Positions 1 to 8,468 of a stretch of DNA of 10,529 nt are shown here, piece after piece. The number at the start of each line of letters is the position of its first letter. Position 1 is the stretch's first letter. The DNA comes from UBA7396 sp036172015. GTDB taxonomy: Bacteria > Patescibacteriota > Gracilibacteria > BD1-5 > UBA6164. Where the stretch lies: positions 1-10,529 of the forward strand of contig JAVHSE010000052.1 in NCBI GenBank assembly GCA_036172015.1. The letters run 5' to 3'. Made by a program: the position numbers and the translations under genes. The notes below the pieces were generated by a model. The model made no database searches. It worked only from the letters and a program-made list of their open reading frames with translations, and had not been told where the DNA came from.

Positions 1-168
1 TTTAATTTTTACAACCAAATAAAGAAACAATACATGTTCTGACTCCATAATATCTTCAGCTGAGTCTAACTCTCACTTTAAAAAAGTTTCCATAACAATA
101 AGCTCTTTATGATTTTCATTAAAAATCAATTTAGAACTTACTTCTTCTATTTTTGTTATATCTATCAT
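1..168 (-). CDS. hypothetical protein, N-terminal 56 codons (runs off left edge)
   Basis: I do not recognise this protein. From an ATG at 168 the minus strand stays open to the window edge for 56 codons with one TGA read as Gly (residue 32). It starts MIDITKIEEVSSK and is hydrophilic and glutamate-rich over the first 45 residues (motif GELDSAEDIMESEH), then turns more hydrophobic (VLFLYLVVKIK). It lies 14 bases after the elp3 stop on the same strand, so it is probably the second gene of an elp3 operon. No Shine-Dalgarno is visible; the upstream bases are the AT-rich end of elp3. The C-terminus lies outside the window, so length and family cannot be judged. Confidence 0.6.
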
Positions 169-182
169 TATTTTTGATTATA

Positions 183-1862
183 TTATAAATATTTTACCAT
201 ATATTCTCACTCTTGAGTGTATCATCTTTTTTCATAATATCATCTCACTCACACTCAAGCAATTACAGACATTTTATCATATTTATTATTTTTTGCAATT
301 TTTTCAGCTTCAAAAATTAATTTTTTTCAGAATCAAAGATGTTGTCAAAATACACTTCCTGGTTCTCAAATACTCAATTGATCTCAAAAAGTATGAATTT
401 CACGAATAAGAGCTGATCATTGTAATTGTGGTAAAATTTGATATAAAGGATCATTTATTTCGCTTTTTGGAAGCCTGAGTCTCAAAAGTGAAAAAATCGT
501 TCTATCAATTTTATCTTCAAAAGTAAGAAAAAATTCCCTTCCATTACTAGCTTCATATTCATATATATAGAGAGTGGCTGTTTCAGGATTATTTATTTTG
601 TCTTTTATTTCCCTGTGCCTGATATCAACGAGTTTGACTCATTTTTTATGAAGTCGTTCTTCTACTAATTGTCGTAAATTACTCAGATGACTTCCAGCGA
701 GTATTTCAGATGCTGGTATATCTCTATATGTTCTATTGAGTCTCACATATTCTGGAATCATTTCTTCTAAATCGGCTGTTAAACTGATCAAAGTTTCGTC
801 ATCATAGGGAGTAAATCAACCATTTTTCCATATTTGTGTTAATTCAGCTTTATCAGTCACTACCATAGGATATATTTTGAGTTCATCAGGTCGAAAGTCT
901 GGATTATCAAAGACTTCTTGCAATGATTTTCTATCTAAATCAGGATTACTTCCAAGTAAATTTGGCATCATATGAGCGACTACTTTAAATCAAGCATTTT
1001 TGAGTATTTTTGTAGCTGCTCTGCTTTGGGCATTTCAGTGTCATCTTTTATTGAGTATATTTATTTCATCAATCGTCGTTTGATATCATATTTCTACTCT
1101 TGTGACTCAATATTGTCTCAATTCAAGAATTTCTTTTGGTGTAATCCAGTCAGGACGAGTTTCAATCGCTATTCCAATCACTCGACAACGAGCCGTTTCG
1201 TTTTTTTTCTTTGCTTCTTCTAAAGTTTTTGATTTTTTGAGCCCATATCCAGCTTTGAGTTTAAAAGTAGCAAATTTATCACTCGAGAGATCAGTGCTTT
1301 CAATATACCCCTTCATTTCATCATAAGTATTAAAAGCATCATATACACTTTTTATAAATTCATCTTTATAAGCTTTTGGATACACTGACCATGTTCCACC
1401 AATAATTCTGACATCATTTTTTTCTATTTTATGCCCAGTGATTTCTAATGATCTCAGACGATTATGAATTTGAAGTATCGGGTTAAAATCATTGAGTTCT
1501 GCTCTTTGTACAGCTGGTTCATTTGGAATATAAGATTTTGGTAAGCCTTCAAAAGTAGGACAATATACACATTTTCCAGGACATCAAAAAAACTTGGTCA
1601 ACAGACTAATCACTGTCACTCATGATAAACTTCTCACTCATCTTTTTCTTATGATTTTACGAAAAGAATTGCTTTCTTCAAATATACCTGTTTTGATTCA
1701 TTCATTATATCTTTGTATAATTTCTATGCTTGCCAGTGGTTGTTTGAGGGTATATGTTTTATAAATTTCATTTTTTATTTTATGAAAACTATCTTTTGTC
1801 AAATTTGGTATTTTTAATCCAGCATAGATTATTTTATCAATTATTTCTTGTGTTTTCATCAT
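183..1862 (-). CDS. elp3: Elp3-family tRNA U34 radical SAM/acetyltransferase
   Basis: Elp3 uses a radical SAM [4Fe-4S] centre and acetyl-CoA to place a carboxymethyl group on C5 of wobble uridine 34 of tRNAs. In eukaryotes it is part of Elongator; in archaea and some bacteria it acts alone. The 559-residue product has the whole architecture. The cluster motif CPGKCVYCP supplies Cys 94, 98 and 101. A central TIM-barrel region contains RIIGGTW, IGIAIETRPDW and GYQTTIDEI. The C-terminal GNAT acetyltransferase domain has REIHTFGDQ at about 487, the acetyl-CoA loop QHLGFG at 507-512, and GVGVRGYYEKRGY near 536. About 22 glycines are TGA, including some in the GNAT loop. The start is one of two adjacent ATGs (1862 or 1859) with no Shine-Dalgarno. 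A good promoter lies just upstream. The gene diverges from malic enzyme and leads the partial gene at 1-168. Family assignment is firm; the tRNA substrates are inferred. Confidence 0.93.
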
Positions 1863-1888
1863 GGTTTTATGTTTTAAATAAGAACAGT

Positions 1889-1916
1889 ATTGTATAAATT
1901 TTTATAGTTTAGTCAA
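1889..1916 (-). promoter_or_regulatory. probable sigma70-type promoter of elp3
   Basis: On the minus strand TTGACT (1911-1916) is followed after 16 bases by TACAAT (1889-1894), each one base from the consensus -35 and -10. Transcription would start near 1882, about 20 bases before the elp3 ATG. It is the best promoter match in the window. The 14-bp palindrome at 1927-1940 lies 10 bases upstream of the -35. Confidence 0.55.
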
Positions 1917-1926
1917 TAAAAAGACC

Positions 1927-1940
1927 TGAAGATATCTTCA
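1927..1940. repeat. 14-bp perfect palindrome between divergent elp3 and malic enzyme genes
   Basis: TGAAGATATCTTCA reads the same on both strands. It lies in the 173-base spacer between two divergent genes, just upstream of the putative elp3 -35 and about 40 bases upstream of the putative malic enzyme -35. A dimeric regulator site could touch both promoters. No known operator was recognised, and perfect palindromes also arise by chance in AT-rich DNA, although this one contains four G/C positions. Confidence 0.35.
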
Positions 1941-1978
1941 AGAAACCTCTGCAATATGAACAAATAAGCTAAATCAAT

Positions 1979-2005
1979 TTGCTTTTTATAAAATTACTAT
2001 ATAAT
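1979..2005 (+). promoter_or_regulatory. putative promoter of malic enzyme gene
   Basis: TTGCTT (1979-1984) precedes a perfect TATAAT (2000-2005) with a short 15-base spacer. A 17-base spacing instead gives TAATAT at 2002-2007. Transcription would start near 2012, leaving a leader of about 24 bases with no Shine-Dalgarno before the ATG at 2036. In DNA this AT-rich the -10 element alone is weak evidence. Confidence 0.4.
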
Positions 2006-2035
2006 ATATAGCAATTTTATTATTAATTTAAAAAT

Positions 2036-3196
2036 ATGGATTTTTACAAAGAAAGTATTTTACTCCACAAAAAGTATGTTTGAAAATTAGAAACCAATAG
2101 TAAAGTAGAGGTAAATGATAAAAATGATCTCAGTATTTGTTATTCTCCTGGAGTAGCTGAACCTTGTAGAGAAATAGCTCGTGATAAATCAAAAGTATAC
2201 GATTATACCCTCAAAGCAAATACAGTCGCTGTTATTAGTGATGGAACGGCTGTACTCGGACTTTGAGATATTGGTCCAGAAGCTGGACTTCCCGTTATGG
2301 AATGAAAATGTGTATTATTTAAAAGATTTGCTGGAATCAATGCTTTTCCAATTATGCTCAATACAAAAAATACGGAAGAAATTATTCAAACCATTAAAAA
2401 TATTGCTCCGACTTTTGGTGGTATTAATTTAGAAGATATTTCAGCTCCGAGATGTTTTGAAATAGAAGAAAGACTGAAAGCTGAACTTGATATTCCAGTT
2501 ATGCATGATGATCAACATGGAACGGCTATTGTTTGTCTTGCTGGAATTATTAATGGAATCAAATTACTTGGAAAAACAAAAGAAAATATAAAAATCATTG
2601 TCAATTGAGTATGAGCTGCTGGAGTTGGTATTACGAAACTCCTTTTACTCTATGGATTCAAAGATATCATTATGGTAGATAGTGTTGGAGTTATTCATAA
2701 ATGAAGAGCATGACTCAATCCAGTCAAAGAAATGCTCACTGATATCACCAATACTGCTTGTTTAATAGACGAAAATCATAACGATTGTATTAAGGGATGA
2801 CTCGCTGAAGCTGTAAAAGGAAGAGATGTTTTTATTTGAGTATCAGCTCCTGGAGTACTGACTCAAGATATGGTAAGAAGTATGAATAGAGACCCAATGA
2901 TTTTTGCTATGGCAAATCCAACTCCTGAAATTATGCCAGAACTTGCTTTAGAAGCGGGAGCAAAAATAGTAGCTACCGGAAGAAGTGATTATCCAAATCA
3001 AATCAATAATGTTTTAGTTTTCCCATGAATTTTTAAATGAGCTCTCAAAAATAGAGTCAAAACTATTACGGATGAAATGAAAATACAAGCTGCTGAAAAT
3101 TTAGCACATTTTGTAAAAAATCCAACTTTTGATAAAATAATTCCATCTCCATTTGAAGAATGAATTGCTGATTTAATTGCAGATGCTATAAAATAA
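2036..3196 (+). CDS. malic enzyme, NAD(P)-dependent (short bacterial type)
   Basis: It catalyses oxidative decarboxylation of malate to pyruvate with reduction of NAD(P), linking dicarboxylates to pyruvate in the cytoplasm. The 386-residue product has the length of the short bacterial enzyme without the phosphotransacetylase-like extension. Motifs in order are YSPGVAEPC (36-44, with the general-acid Tyr), SDGTAVLGLGDIGPEAG (68-84), MEGKCVLFKRFAGI (88-101, catalytic Lys91), LEDI (132-135) and HDDQHGTA (157-164) for metal binding, the Rossmann loop NGVGAAGVG (190-198), and a downstream NPTPE. Twelve glycines are TGA against about 17 GGA and 4 GGT; both leading glycines of the Rossmann loop are TGA. 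NAD versus NADP preference cannot be read with certainty. It has its own promoter region and a hairpin terminator after the TAA. The ATG at 2036 gives the expected N-terminus. Confidence 0.95.
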
Positions 3197-3209
3197 TTTG
3201 ATTAAAATG

Positions 3210-3254
3210 AAAAAGCTATAAAATGTTTTTAGAAAAAATATTTTATAGCTTTTT
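3210..3254 (+). terminator. rho-independent terminator after malic enzyme, abutting rsmG
   Basis: A perfect 15-bp inverted repeat (arms 3210-3224 and 3240-3254, core AAAGCTATAAAAT / ATTTTATAGCTTT) surrounds a 15-base loop. The right arm ends in a run of Ts. It begins 13 bases after the malic enzyme stop. The stem contains only two G-C pairs. It ends three bases before the rsmG ATG at 3258, so the same hairpin covers the rsmG initiation region if the two genes are co-transcribed. Confidence 0.7.
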
Positions 3255-3257
3255 ATT

Positions 3258-3947
3258 ATGGATGAATTATTAAAAAAATACGATATAGAATTAAGTGAGA
3301 AACAAAAGGATTTATTTGAAAAATTTTTGAAAATTTTTAGAGAAACCAATAGTCAAATTAATCTTTCAGCTATTCGAGATGAGGTGTGAATTATAGAAAA
3401 ACATTTTATTGATTCTATTTTGCTGACAAAATTTTGCAGTATCGAATGAAAAGTACTTGATTTGTGAACAGGCTGAGGATTTCCAGGAATTCCACTCTGT
3501 ATAGTTGATACACAGAATGCTGAATATACTTTGGTTGACAGTATTGGGAAAAAAGTAAAAATAGTTAATGAATTTATACAAAAACTTGAATTAAAAAATA
3601 TCATAGCTCTTCAATCGAGAGCTGAAGAGCTCGGACATGATATAAATCATAGATGAAAATATAATATGGTGGTATCAAGAGCTACAGCTTATTTACCAAC
3701 TCTTTTAGAATACACCATCCCCCTTTTAACCATTTGATGAATATTTGTTTCGTATAAACTCGATAATGAAGATGAAATAAAAGAAGCTCAAAAAGCTTTA
3801 CTTTTACTCAATGCTGAAATTATAGAAAGAAAGAAATATACTCTTGCATGACAAGAGAGAATATTTTTGTTTATTCAAAAGATTTGAGAAACTCATAAAA
3901 AATATCCAAGAATTATTGGAGAAGCTTTAAAAAATCCTATAAAATAA
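3258..3947 (+). CDS. rsmG: 16S rRNA (guanine527-N7)-methyltransferase RsmG/GidB
   Basis: RsmG transfers a methyl group from SAM to N7 of G527 in the 530 loop of 16S rRNA, part of the decoding site. The 229-residue product matches the usual size. It has an N-terminal helical segment with NLSAIRDE (35-42) and KHFIDSI (48-54), the SAM-binding motif LDLGTGGGFPGIPL (67-80), the acidic motif LVDSIGKK (92-99), QSRAEEL (119-125) and the conserved VVSRATA (138-144). Nine glycines are TGA, including two in the SAM loop. The ATG at 3258 is only three bases after a terminator stem, so the leader must be very short or the gene relies on read-through. A weak TTGATT (3198-3203) plus TAAAAT (3219-3224) pair with a 15-base spacer sits inside that hairpin region. 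tsaC follows five bases after the stop, so the two form an operon. Confidence 0.94.
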
Positions 3948-3952
3948 AACAT

Positions 3953-4504
3953 ATGATATACATCTTTCCAACTGATACTTGTTTTTGAATCGCTTGTAGT
4001 CTTGATGATACAAAAAGTTATCATAAAATTTATGAAATTAAAAAAAGACCTTTCTCAAAACCTCTTTCTATAATGGTAAAAAATTTTGACTGGCTTTGAG
4101 AAAATACGAGTCTTGTCAATGAACAAATTGAATTTTTAAAAAATTATAAACATCCTTTTACTATTCTCACAAAATGTCTGAGAATTAAAATGTTCTTAAA
4201 TTTAGAACAAGAAGATTTTGAATATAAAAATAAAGAAGTATATACTCAATTTGCTTTTCGAGTAGCTAACAATGAAATACAAAAAAAACTAATTGCTGAA
4301 ATTGGTCCAATCTTTTTGACAAGTGCCAATATTTCTTGAGAAAAAGAAATATTTGATTTTAATGAAGTGAAAGAAAAATTTTCGAATTTTTGAAAACAAA
4401 TTACATTTTTAAATAATCAATATAATTCTCTTCCAGAAACAAAACCTTCTGATATATTTGAATTTGAGTGAGAAACTTTAGAAGTAAAATATTTGAGGAA
4501 GTAA
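3953..4504 (+). CDS. tsaC: L-threonylcarbamoyladenylate synthase (TsaC/YrdC/Sua5 family)
   Basis: TsaC makes threonylcarbamoyl-AMP from threonine, bicarbonate and ATP, the first step of the t6A37 modification of ANN-decoding tRNAs. The 183-residue product is the short TsaC type without the Sua5 C-terminal domain. Family motifs are FPTDTCFGIA (5-14), the KxR signature in KKRPFSKPLSIMV (30-42), AFRV (101-104), LTSANISG (122-129) and, near the end, KPSDIFEFEG. Five TGA-Gly codons occur, including those in PTDTCFG and SANISG. The start is the ATG six bases after the rsmG stop codon, without a Shine-Dalgarno. The stop codon lies inside a terminator stem. TsaB, TsaD and TsaE, needed to complete t6A, are not in this window. 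Confidence 0.92.
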
Positions 4505-4521
4505 AAATACTTCCTTTTTTT
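4496..4521 (+). terminator. rho-independent terminator of rsmG-tsaC
   Basis: The stem AGGAAGTA (4496-4503) / TACTTCCT (4508-4515) has an AAAA loop and is followed by a T run to 4521, a textbook intrinsic terminator on the plus strand. It overlaps the tsaC TAA (4502-4504) and touches the stop codon of the convergent gene (4520-4522). On the minus strand the hairpin follows that gene's stop by a few bases but lacks a good T tract, so termination in that direction would be weaker. Confidence 0.85.
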
Positions 4522-5734
4522 ATTCTTCTACTTTTCTACTCACTCTGATCTCTTTTTTTATATTATTTTTTGTATTATTTTCCAGATCATTCATTTGGGA
4601 AAATTTCATTCTTGATTTCGTAATAATAATATCTATTTCTTTCAATATTTCTAATAGTAAATAAAAACTACTAATTCAGATAACCAGTCCTGCAAATCAC
4701 ATAAAATGTTCTGATAAAATCAAAACTATAAATGTTAAACTTATTGGTAAATGTATAAATGAGGATACTATTTTTGGATTCAGATAGTATGCTTCCACGG
4801 CATGAATAAAAGCAATCAAAAGAGTAACTTCCAAAATAAACCCAACGGATTTAAAAGTAGAATATCCAATAATCAAAATAGGAATGGAAGAAATAAAAGT
4901 TCAGAGCACTGGAATAAAAGAACAAATAAATACAATAATAGCCAATGTGTAAATAAACGGAAATGATGATCCATTGATGACTCATATAATAAAAAGTCAA
5001 ATAATCGTTAATACTGCATTGGTAAGTGCTATAATACTTTGTGCTTCAAATACAAGTCAAAAAGTTCTGAGTATTTTTTCAAAAATAGCTTTATATTCAA
5101 AATAAAAAAATCAAAAATTTGATGATTGAATAGTTTCTAAATAATCTGATAATTTTTTTCTATCAATAATAAATATATAACTGAGTATAATAGATAAAAG
5201 AATTTGAATAAAAATAGCTCAAAATGCCTTTAGTTTATAAAAAATTTGCCAAAATATATCTATGTTTTTTTGAGTAAAAACTTCGTAAATACTTCATCCT
5301 ATTTGATTATTAATATTTTTAATTTCTTCTAATTTTTCTGCTACCATAGCTACTGGTTCTTTTAATAATGGTACATATTTTGGTAAATCCTTTAATTCAC
5401 GAGTAAGTTGAGGAACTAGGTCGGAAACAGCAAAAAATATAGCTCCTATAAAAGAAAGATATAAAAATATTATAACGATATGGAGTGAAATAAATTTATG
5501 AAAGAATTTAATTTGATTTGGATTTCTGAGTATTTTTGAGACAAAACGATCAAATTTAGATTTCAAAAAAGATCAAAATGTAAAAAATAAATATGAAAAT
5601 AAAAAAGTAAGGAATCATAACAGTAAAAAATCTTGCAAAAAATAAAAAGCTATTATTAATAATAAATAGGCTGTAATTTTTTGTATAAATATTTTACTAA
5701 AAAATAATTTCAATAATTTTCTTAATGTTTTCAT
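4520..5734 (-). CDS. AI-2E/PerM (YdiK-like) family membrane protein
   Basis: A 404-residue polytopic inner-membrane protein of the AI-2 exporter/PerM permease family, a group with varied roles including ion antiport and small-molecule export; the substrate cannot be inferred. Hydrophobic segments occur near residues 20-55, 83-105, 172-190, 235-255, 258-295, 300-312 and 331-362. A soluble stretch (about 106-165) separates the N-terminal pair from the rest, as in the family. Diagnostic C-terminal motifs are FIPVLGTFISSIP (273-285), HAVEAYYLNPKIV (311-323) and LSEHFMGFAGLVIG (340-353). The tail (about 370-404) is charged. Eleven glycines are TGA. The ATG at 5734 lies 26 bases after the RNase R stop on the same strand, so it is likely the second gene of that transcript. 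Its stop almost touches the convergent tsaC. Confidence 0.85.
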
Positions 5735-5760
5735 AATTCAATAGTTAGTTTATACTTTTT

Positions 5761-7818
5761 TTATTTTATAATTTTTTCTAAAAAATCAAAATTTAATCTT
5801 CTTTTTTCCATTTCTATACTTCATATTTTGATTTTTATTGTATCTCAAACTTGTAAAAATAGATTTTTATTGATATGAAACTTCATATTTTCTTGATCAA
5901 AATTTATTTTCACTCATCAAAGTGATTGCAATACTTGTTCAATATTCACAAATCATTCGGCTGTATTTTCTAATTCCACAAAAAATCAACTTGGAATTGT
6001 TCCTGATATAATTCATTGAAATTCAAGTCAAATTTTATCTTGATAAAATTTACAAATCATGAGATCTTTGACTGCATATTCTAGTTTTTCAGATTTTCTT
6101 TCTGAATCGGAAGTTTTTTTACAAACTCCAGATAGGATATCTTTATAATGTTCTATTCTTGATGGAGAGAGATTTCCAAGCAATTTTTCTTTTATAATTC
6201 TATGGATTTGTAAGTCTGGATATCTACGAATTGGTGAAGTAAAATGAGAATAGAATTCTAAATTGAGTCAAAAATGTCATTCATTTTCTGGAGAATATAT
6301 AGCTTTTTCGAGACTTCTTAAAATTAACTTTGAAAGAAGTTTTTCTTTTGGATTTCATTTTATTTCAGATAAAATAGAAGAAATAACCTTAGGGGTAATT
6401 TCTTTACAAGTCAAAGTTATTCAAAAAATATTGAGAGTATTTCTGAGTTTATCCACATCATCTTCATTTGGAACGGGATGAATTCTATAGACAAAAGGAA
6501 TTTTTGAAAAGAGTTCTCCAACACTTTCATTGGCTAAAATCATACATTCTTCAATAATTTTCATACTTTCATATCGTTCATATTTTTTTATATCAATTGG
6601 GTTTCCATCAGTATTGAGTATGATTTTTGTTTCAGGAAAATCAAAATCAAGAATTCATCATTCTCTCTTTTTTGAAGTAATAATATTTTTTAATTCATAC
6701 GAAAGTTGTACTGCTTGCAATAGTTCACGAGAAATAATTCAACCAAACATCAGTTCATCTCAAATATGTAATTTCAGATCAAGTATTTCCTGGACTTCCC
6801 TATAGGTCAATCTAAAATGTGATGAAATCATGCTTTCATAGACTTTTTTTGAAATAACTTTTCCATTCATATCAATAATCATCTCACATGAAAGAGTGAG
6901 TTTTTTACTATGTGGATTCAGACTACAGAGATCATTTGATAATTTTTCAGGGAGCATAGGAATTACCCTATCTACTAAATAAGTTGAATTTCATCTTTTG
7001 AGAGCTTCTCGATCAAGATTTGTTCCTTCTTGTACATATTCAGCTACATCAGCAATAGAAACAATGAGTTTATAATTTTTTCCTTGTTTTTCTAAACTAA
7101 TAGCATCATCTAAATCTTTTGCATCTTCTCAGTCAATAGTAAAAGTAAGGGTTTGAGTGAGATTTATTCTTGATTTTTTTTCTGCAAATGTCAGATTTTT
7201 TGCTTCTTCTAAAACACTTTCTGGAAACTTAATTCTCGCTCCTCACTCAAGAGCTATTCCCATGATATCAACTCACTTTTTATCTTTATCTCAGAGAACT
7301 TCAAAAATACTTCATTCAGGATTTTTTCATTCCCAAGCTGTAATTTTAATAGCTACCTTATCACCGGTTTTAAGAGATCAGCAAAATTTTGCCAGTTTTT
7401 TATTTGAGATATGAACATCATTTTTGAAGGCTGGATTATCTAAAATAACAAAAGCAAAATCCTTTACGAGTTGAATCGTTCCAATGAGTATTCTATCGGC
7501 TCTTTTTACTACTTTTGTTACGACTGCTTCTTTTCTACGATTAAATATTTTCACAACTGCTTCGACTTCGTCTCCATCCATAGCTCCATTGAGATTTTTT
7601 GGATAGACAAAATATCATTTTTCTACTCACTCTATATCAACAAATCAAAAATCATTATTTTTTGATTGAGAATAGACTCATACTATTTTTTCCAGAGTCG
7701 AAATATCTTCATTTTCTGCAGAATAATTCTGTACTCTTTGGTTTGATTTTGATCTGAGAGAATATTTTTTCTCTCAATAGTTTGATTTCGGTTTTGAAGT
7801 ATAACTTATTCTCCTCAT
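5761..7818 (-). CDS. rnr: ribonuclease R (RNase II/VacB family 3'-5' exoribonuclease)
   Basis: RNase R degrades structured RNA processively from the 3' end and takes part in rRNA quality control. From the ATG at 7818 the product is 685 residues. A basic, low-complexity N-terminus (RRISYTSKPKSNYG) is followed by cold-shock-like domains with VYPKNL, MDGDEVEAVV and NDVHISNKKL. The RNB catalytic domain has TIDGEDAKDLDDAISL, giving the metal-binding aspartates at about 229, 235, 237 and 238. Further conserved blocks are STYLVDRVIPMLP and HFTSPIRRYPDLQIHR (about 525-540). A C-terminal S1 domain runs from about 598, with GIISGTIPSGFFVEL and AEGFVNI. About 30 glycines are TGA. The start is uncertain: a GTG at 7869 in the same frame would add 17 residues (VNKQGELHGKDKKK). 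An AUG at 7847 with a Shine-Dalgarno-like AAGGTG is out of frame. It is probably co-transcribed with the downstream PerM-family gene. Confidence 0.93.
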
Positions 7819-7939
7819 TCATGAATACTTTTTCTTGTCTTTTCCATGTAATTCACCTTGTTTGTTCACTCTTTGTTTTTATAAAATAATTATTTTTTAT
7901 TTTAAGAAAAAATAAGAAAATAGCAATAAGGAAAAAGAA

Positions 7940-7968
7940 AATATATATAGATGTATAATCAATGTTAA
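7940..7968 (-). promoter_or_regulatory. weak candidate promoter for rnr
   Basis: On the minus strand TTAACA (7963-7968) and TATATT (7940-7945) are 17 bases apart, which would give a leader of about 64 bases to the GTG at 7869 or 115 to the ATG at 7818. The surroundings are almost pure A/T, so other pairings are possible. Confidence 0.25.
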
Positions 7969-7976
7969 TATTTGCA

Positions 7977-8002
7977 ATAATGATAAATAATATTATCATT
8001 AT
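7977..8002. repeat. 10-bp inverted repeat, operator-like, between rnr and DUF2177 gene
   Basis: ATAATGATAA (7977-7986) and TTATCATTAT (7993-8002) are perfect inverted arms around ATAATA. The arms resemble half-sites of Fur-family boxes (GATAATGAT...ATCATTATC), but the centre is about nine bases longer than in a canonical Fur box. It lies 50 bases before the DUF2177 ATG, upstream of a possible -10 TATTAT (8027-8032), and just upstream of the candidate rnr promoter on the other strand. No T run follows, so it is not a terminator. The regulator is unknown. Confidence 0.4.
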
Positions 8003-8051
8003 CAATGAGGTTTAAATACTCAAAAATATTATTTTATTTAACAAAACAAAT

Positions 8052-8468
8052 ATGGAAACATTGAAATTATTTTGAGTTTATTTTGTATGATTTTTAACTC
8101 TACTTGTATTAGATTATCTTTGGCTATGATATGTTACAAAAGATTTTATAGTGAGAGAATTTGGAAATTTAGTAAGTATTGACGATAGTTGAAGTATAAA
8201 AATAAACTTAACAGCATGATTGATAGCATGGTTTATGATATCTGCTATGATTGTTACTTTTGTAACACTTAAATACAATAATATTTGAGATATATTATTT
8301 TATTGAGCATTATTATGATTTTTTAGTTATGCGATGTATGATTTAACAAATTTAACATTTATCAATAATTATTCTTTGAAATTTACATTGGTTGATATAG
8401 CTTGGTGAACTTTTGCTTGTAGTTTAGTAGCAATAAATAGCTTTTATTTTTATCATTTCATAAAATAG
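8052..8468 (+). CDS. DUF2177 family membrane protein
   Basis: A 138-residue integral membrane protein with about four hydrophobic segments (around residues 6-26, 53-73, 80-97 and 112-134). Its conserved blocks match the DUF2177 family: LDYLWLGYV (20-28), GALLGFFSYAMYDLTNL (85-101) and VDIAWGTF (114-121). No biochemical function is established. In other bacteria relatives sit near DUF1295, DUF1365 and cyclopropane-fatty-acid-synthase-type genes, which suggests a lipid or membrane role; that is inference. Nine glycines are TGA, several in the conserved blocks. The ATG at 8052 has no Shine-Dalgarno. The TAG stop shares its last base with the GTG start of the next gene, indicating translational coupling. 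An operator-like inverted repeat lies upstream. Confidence 0.82.

Noticed and set aside
972..1326. Plus-strand ORFs across the elp3 region
   Set aside because: They are shadows of the minus-strand elp3 frame, which carries complete radical SAM and GNAT motifs; the plus-strand translations are low-complexity Ser/Phe-rich.
7738..7780. Hairpin GAGAGAA...TTCTCTC inside the rnr N-terminus
   Set aside because: It lies in a low-complexity coding stretch without a T run or other support.
7883..7896. Palindrome AAAATAATTATTTT upstream of rnr
   Set aside because: Pure A/T; such palindromes are expected by chance in this composition.
7977..8002. Canonical Fur box
   Set aside because: The arms match Fur half-sites but the spacing does not fit the standard 19-bp box, so it is reported only as an operator-like repeat.
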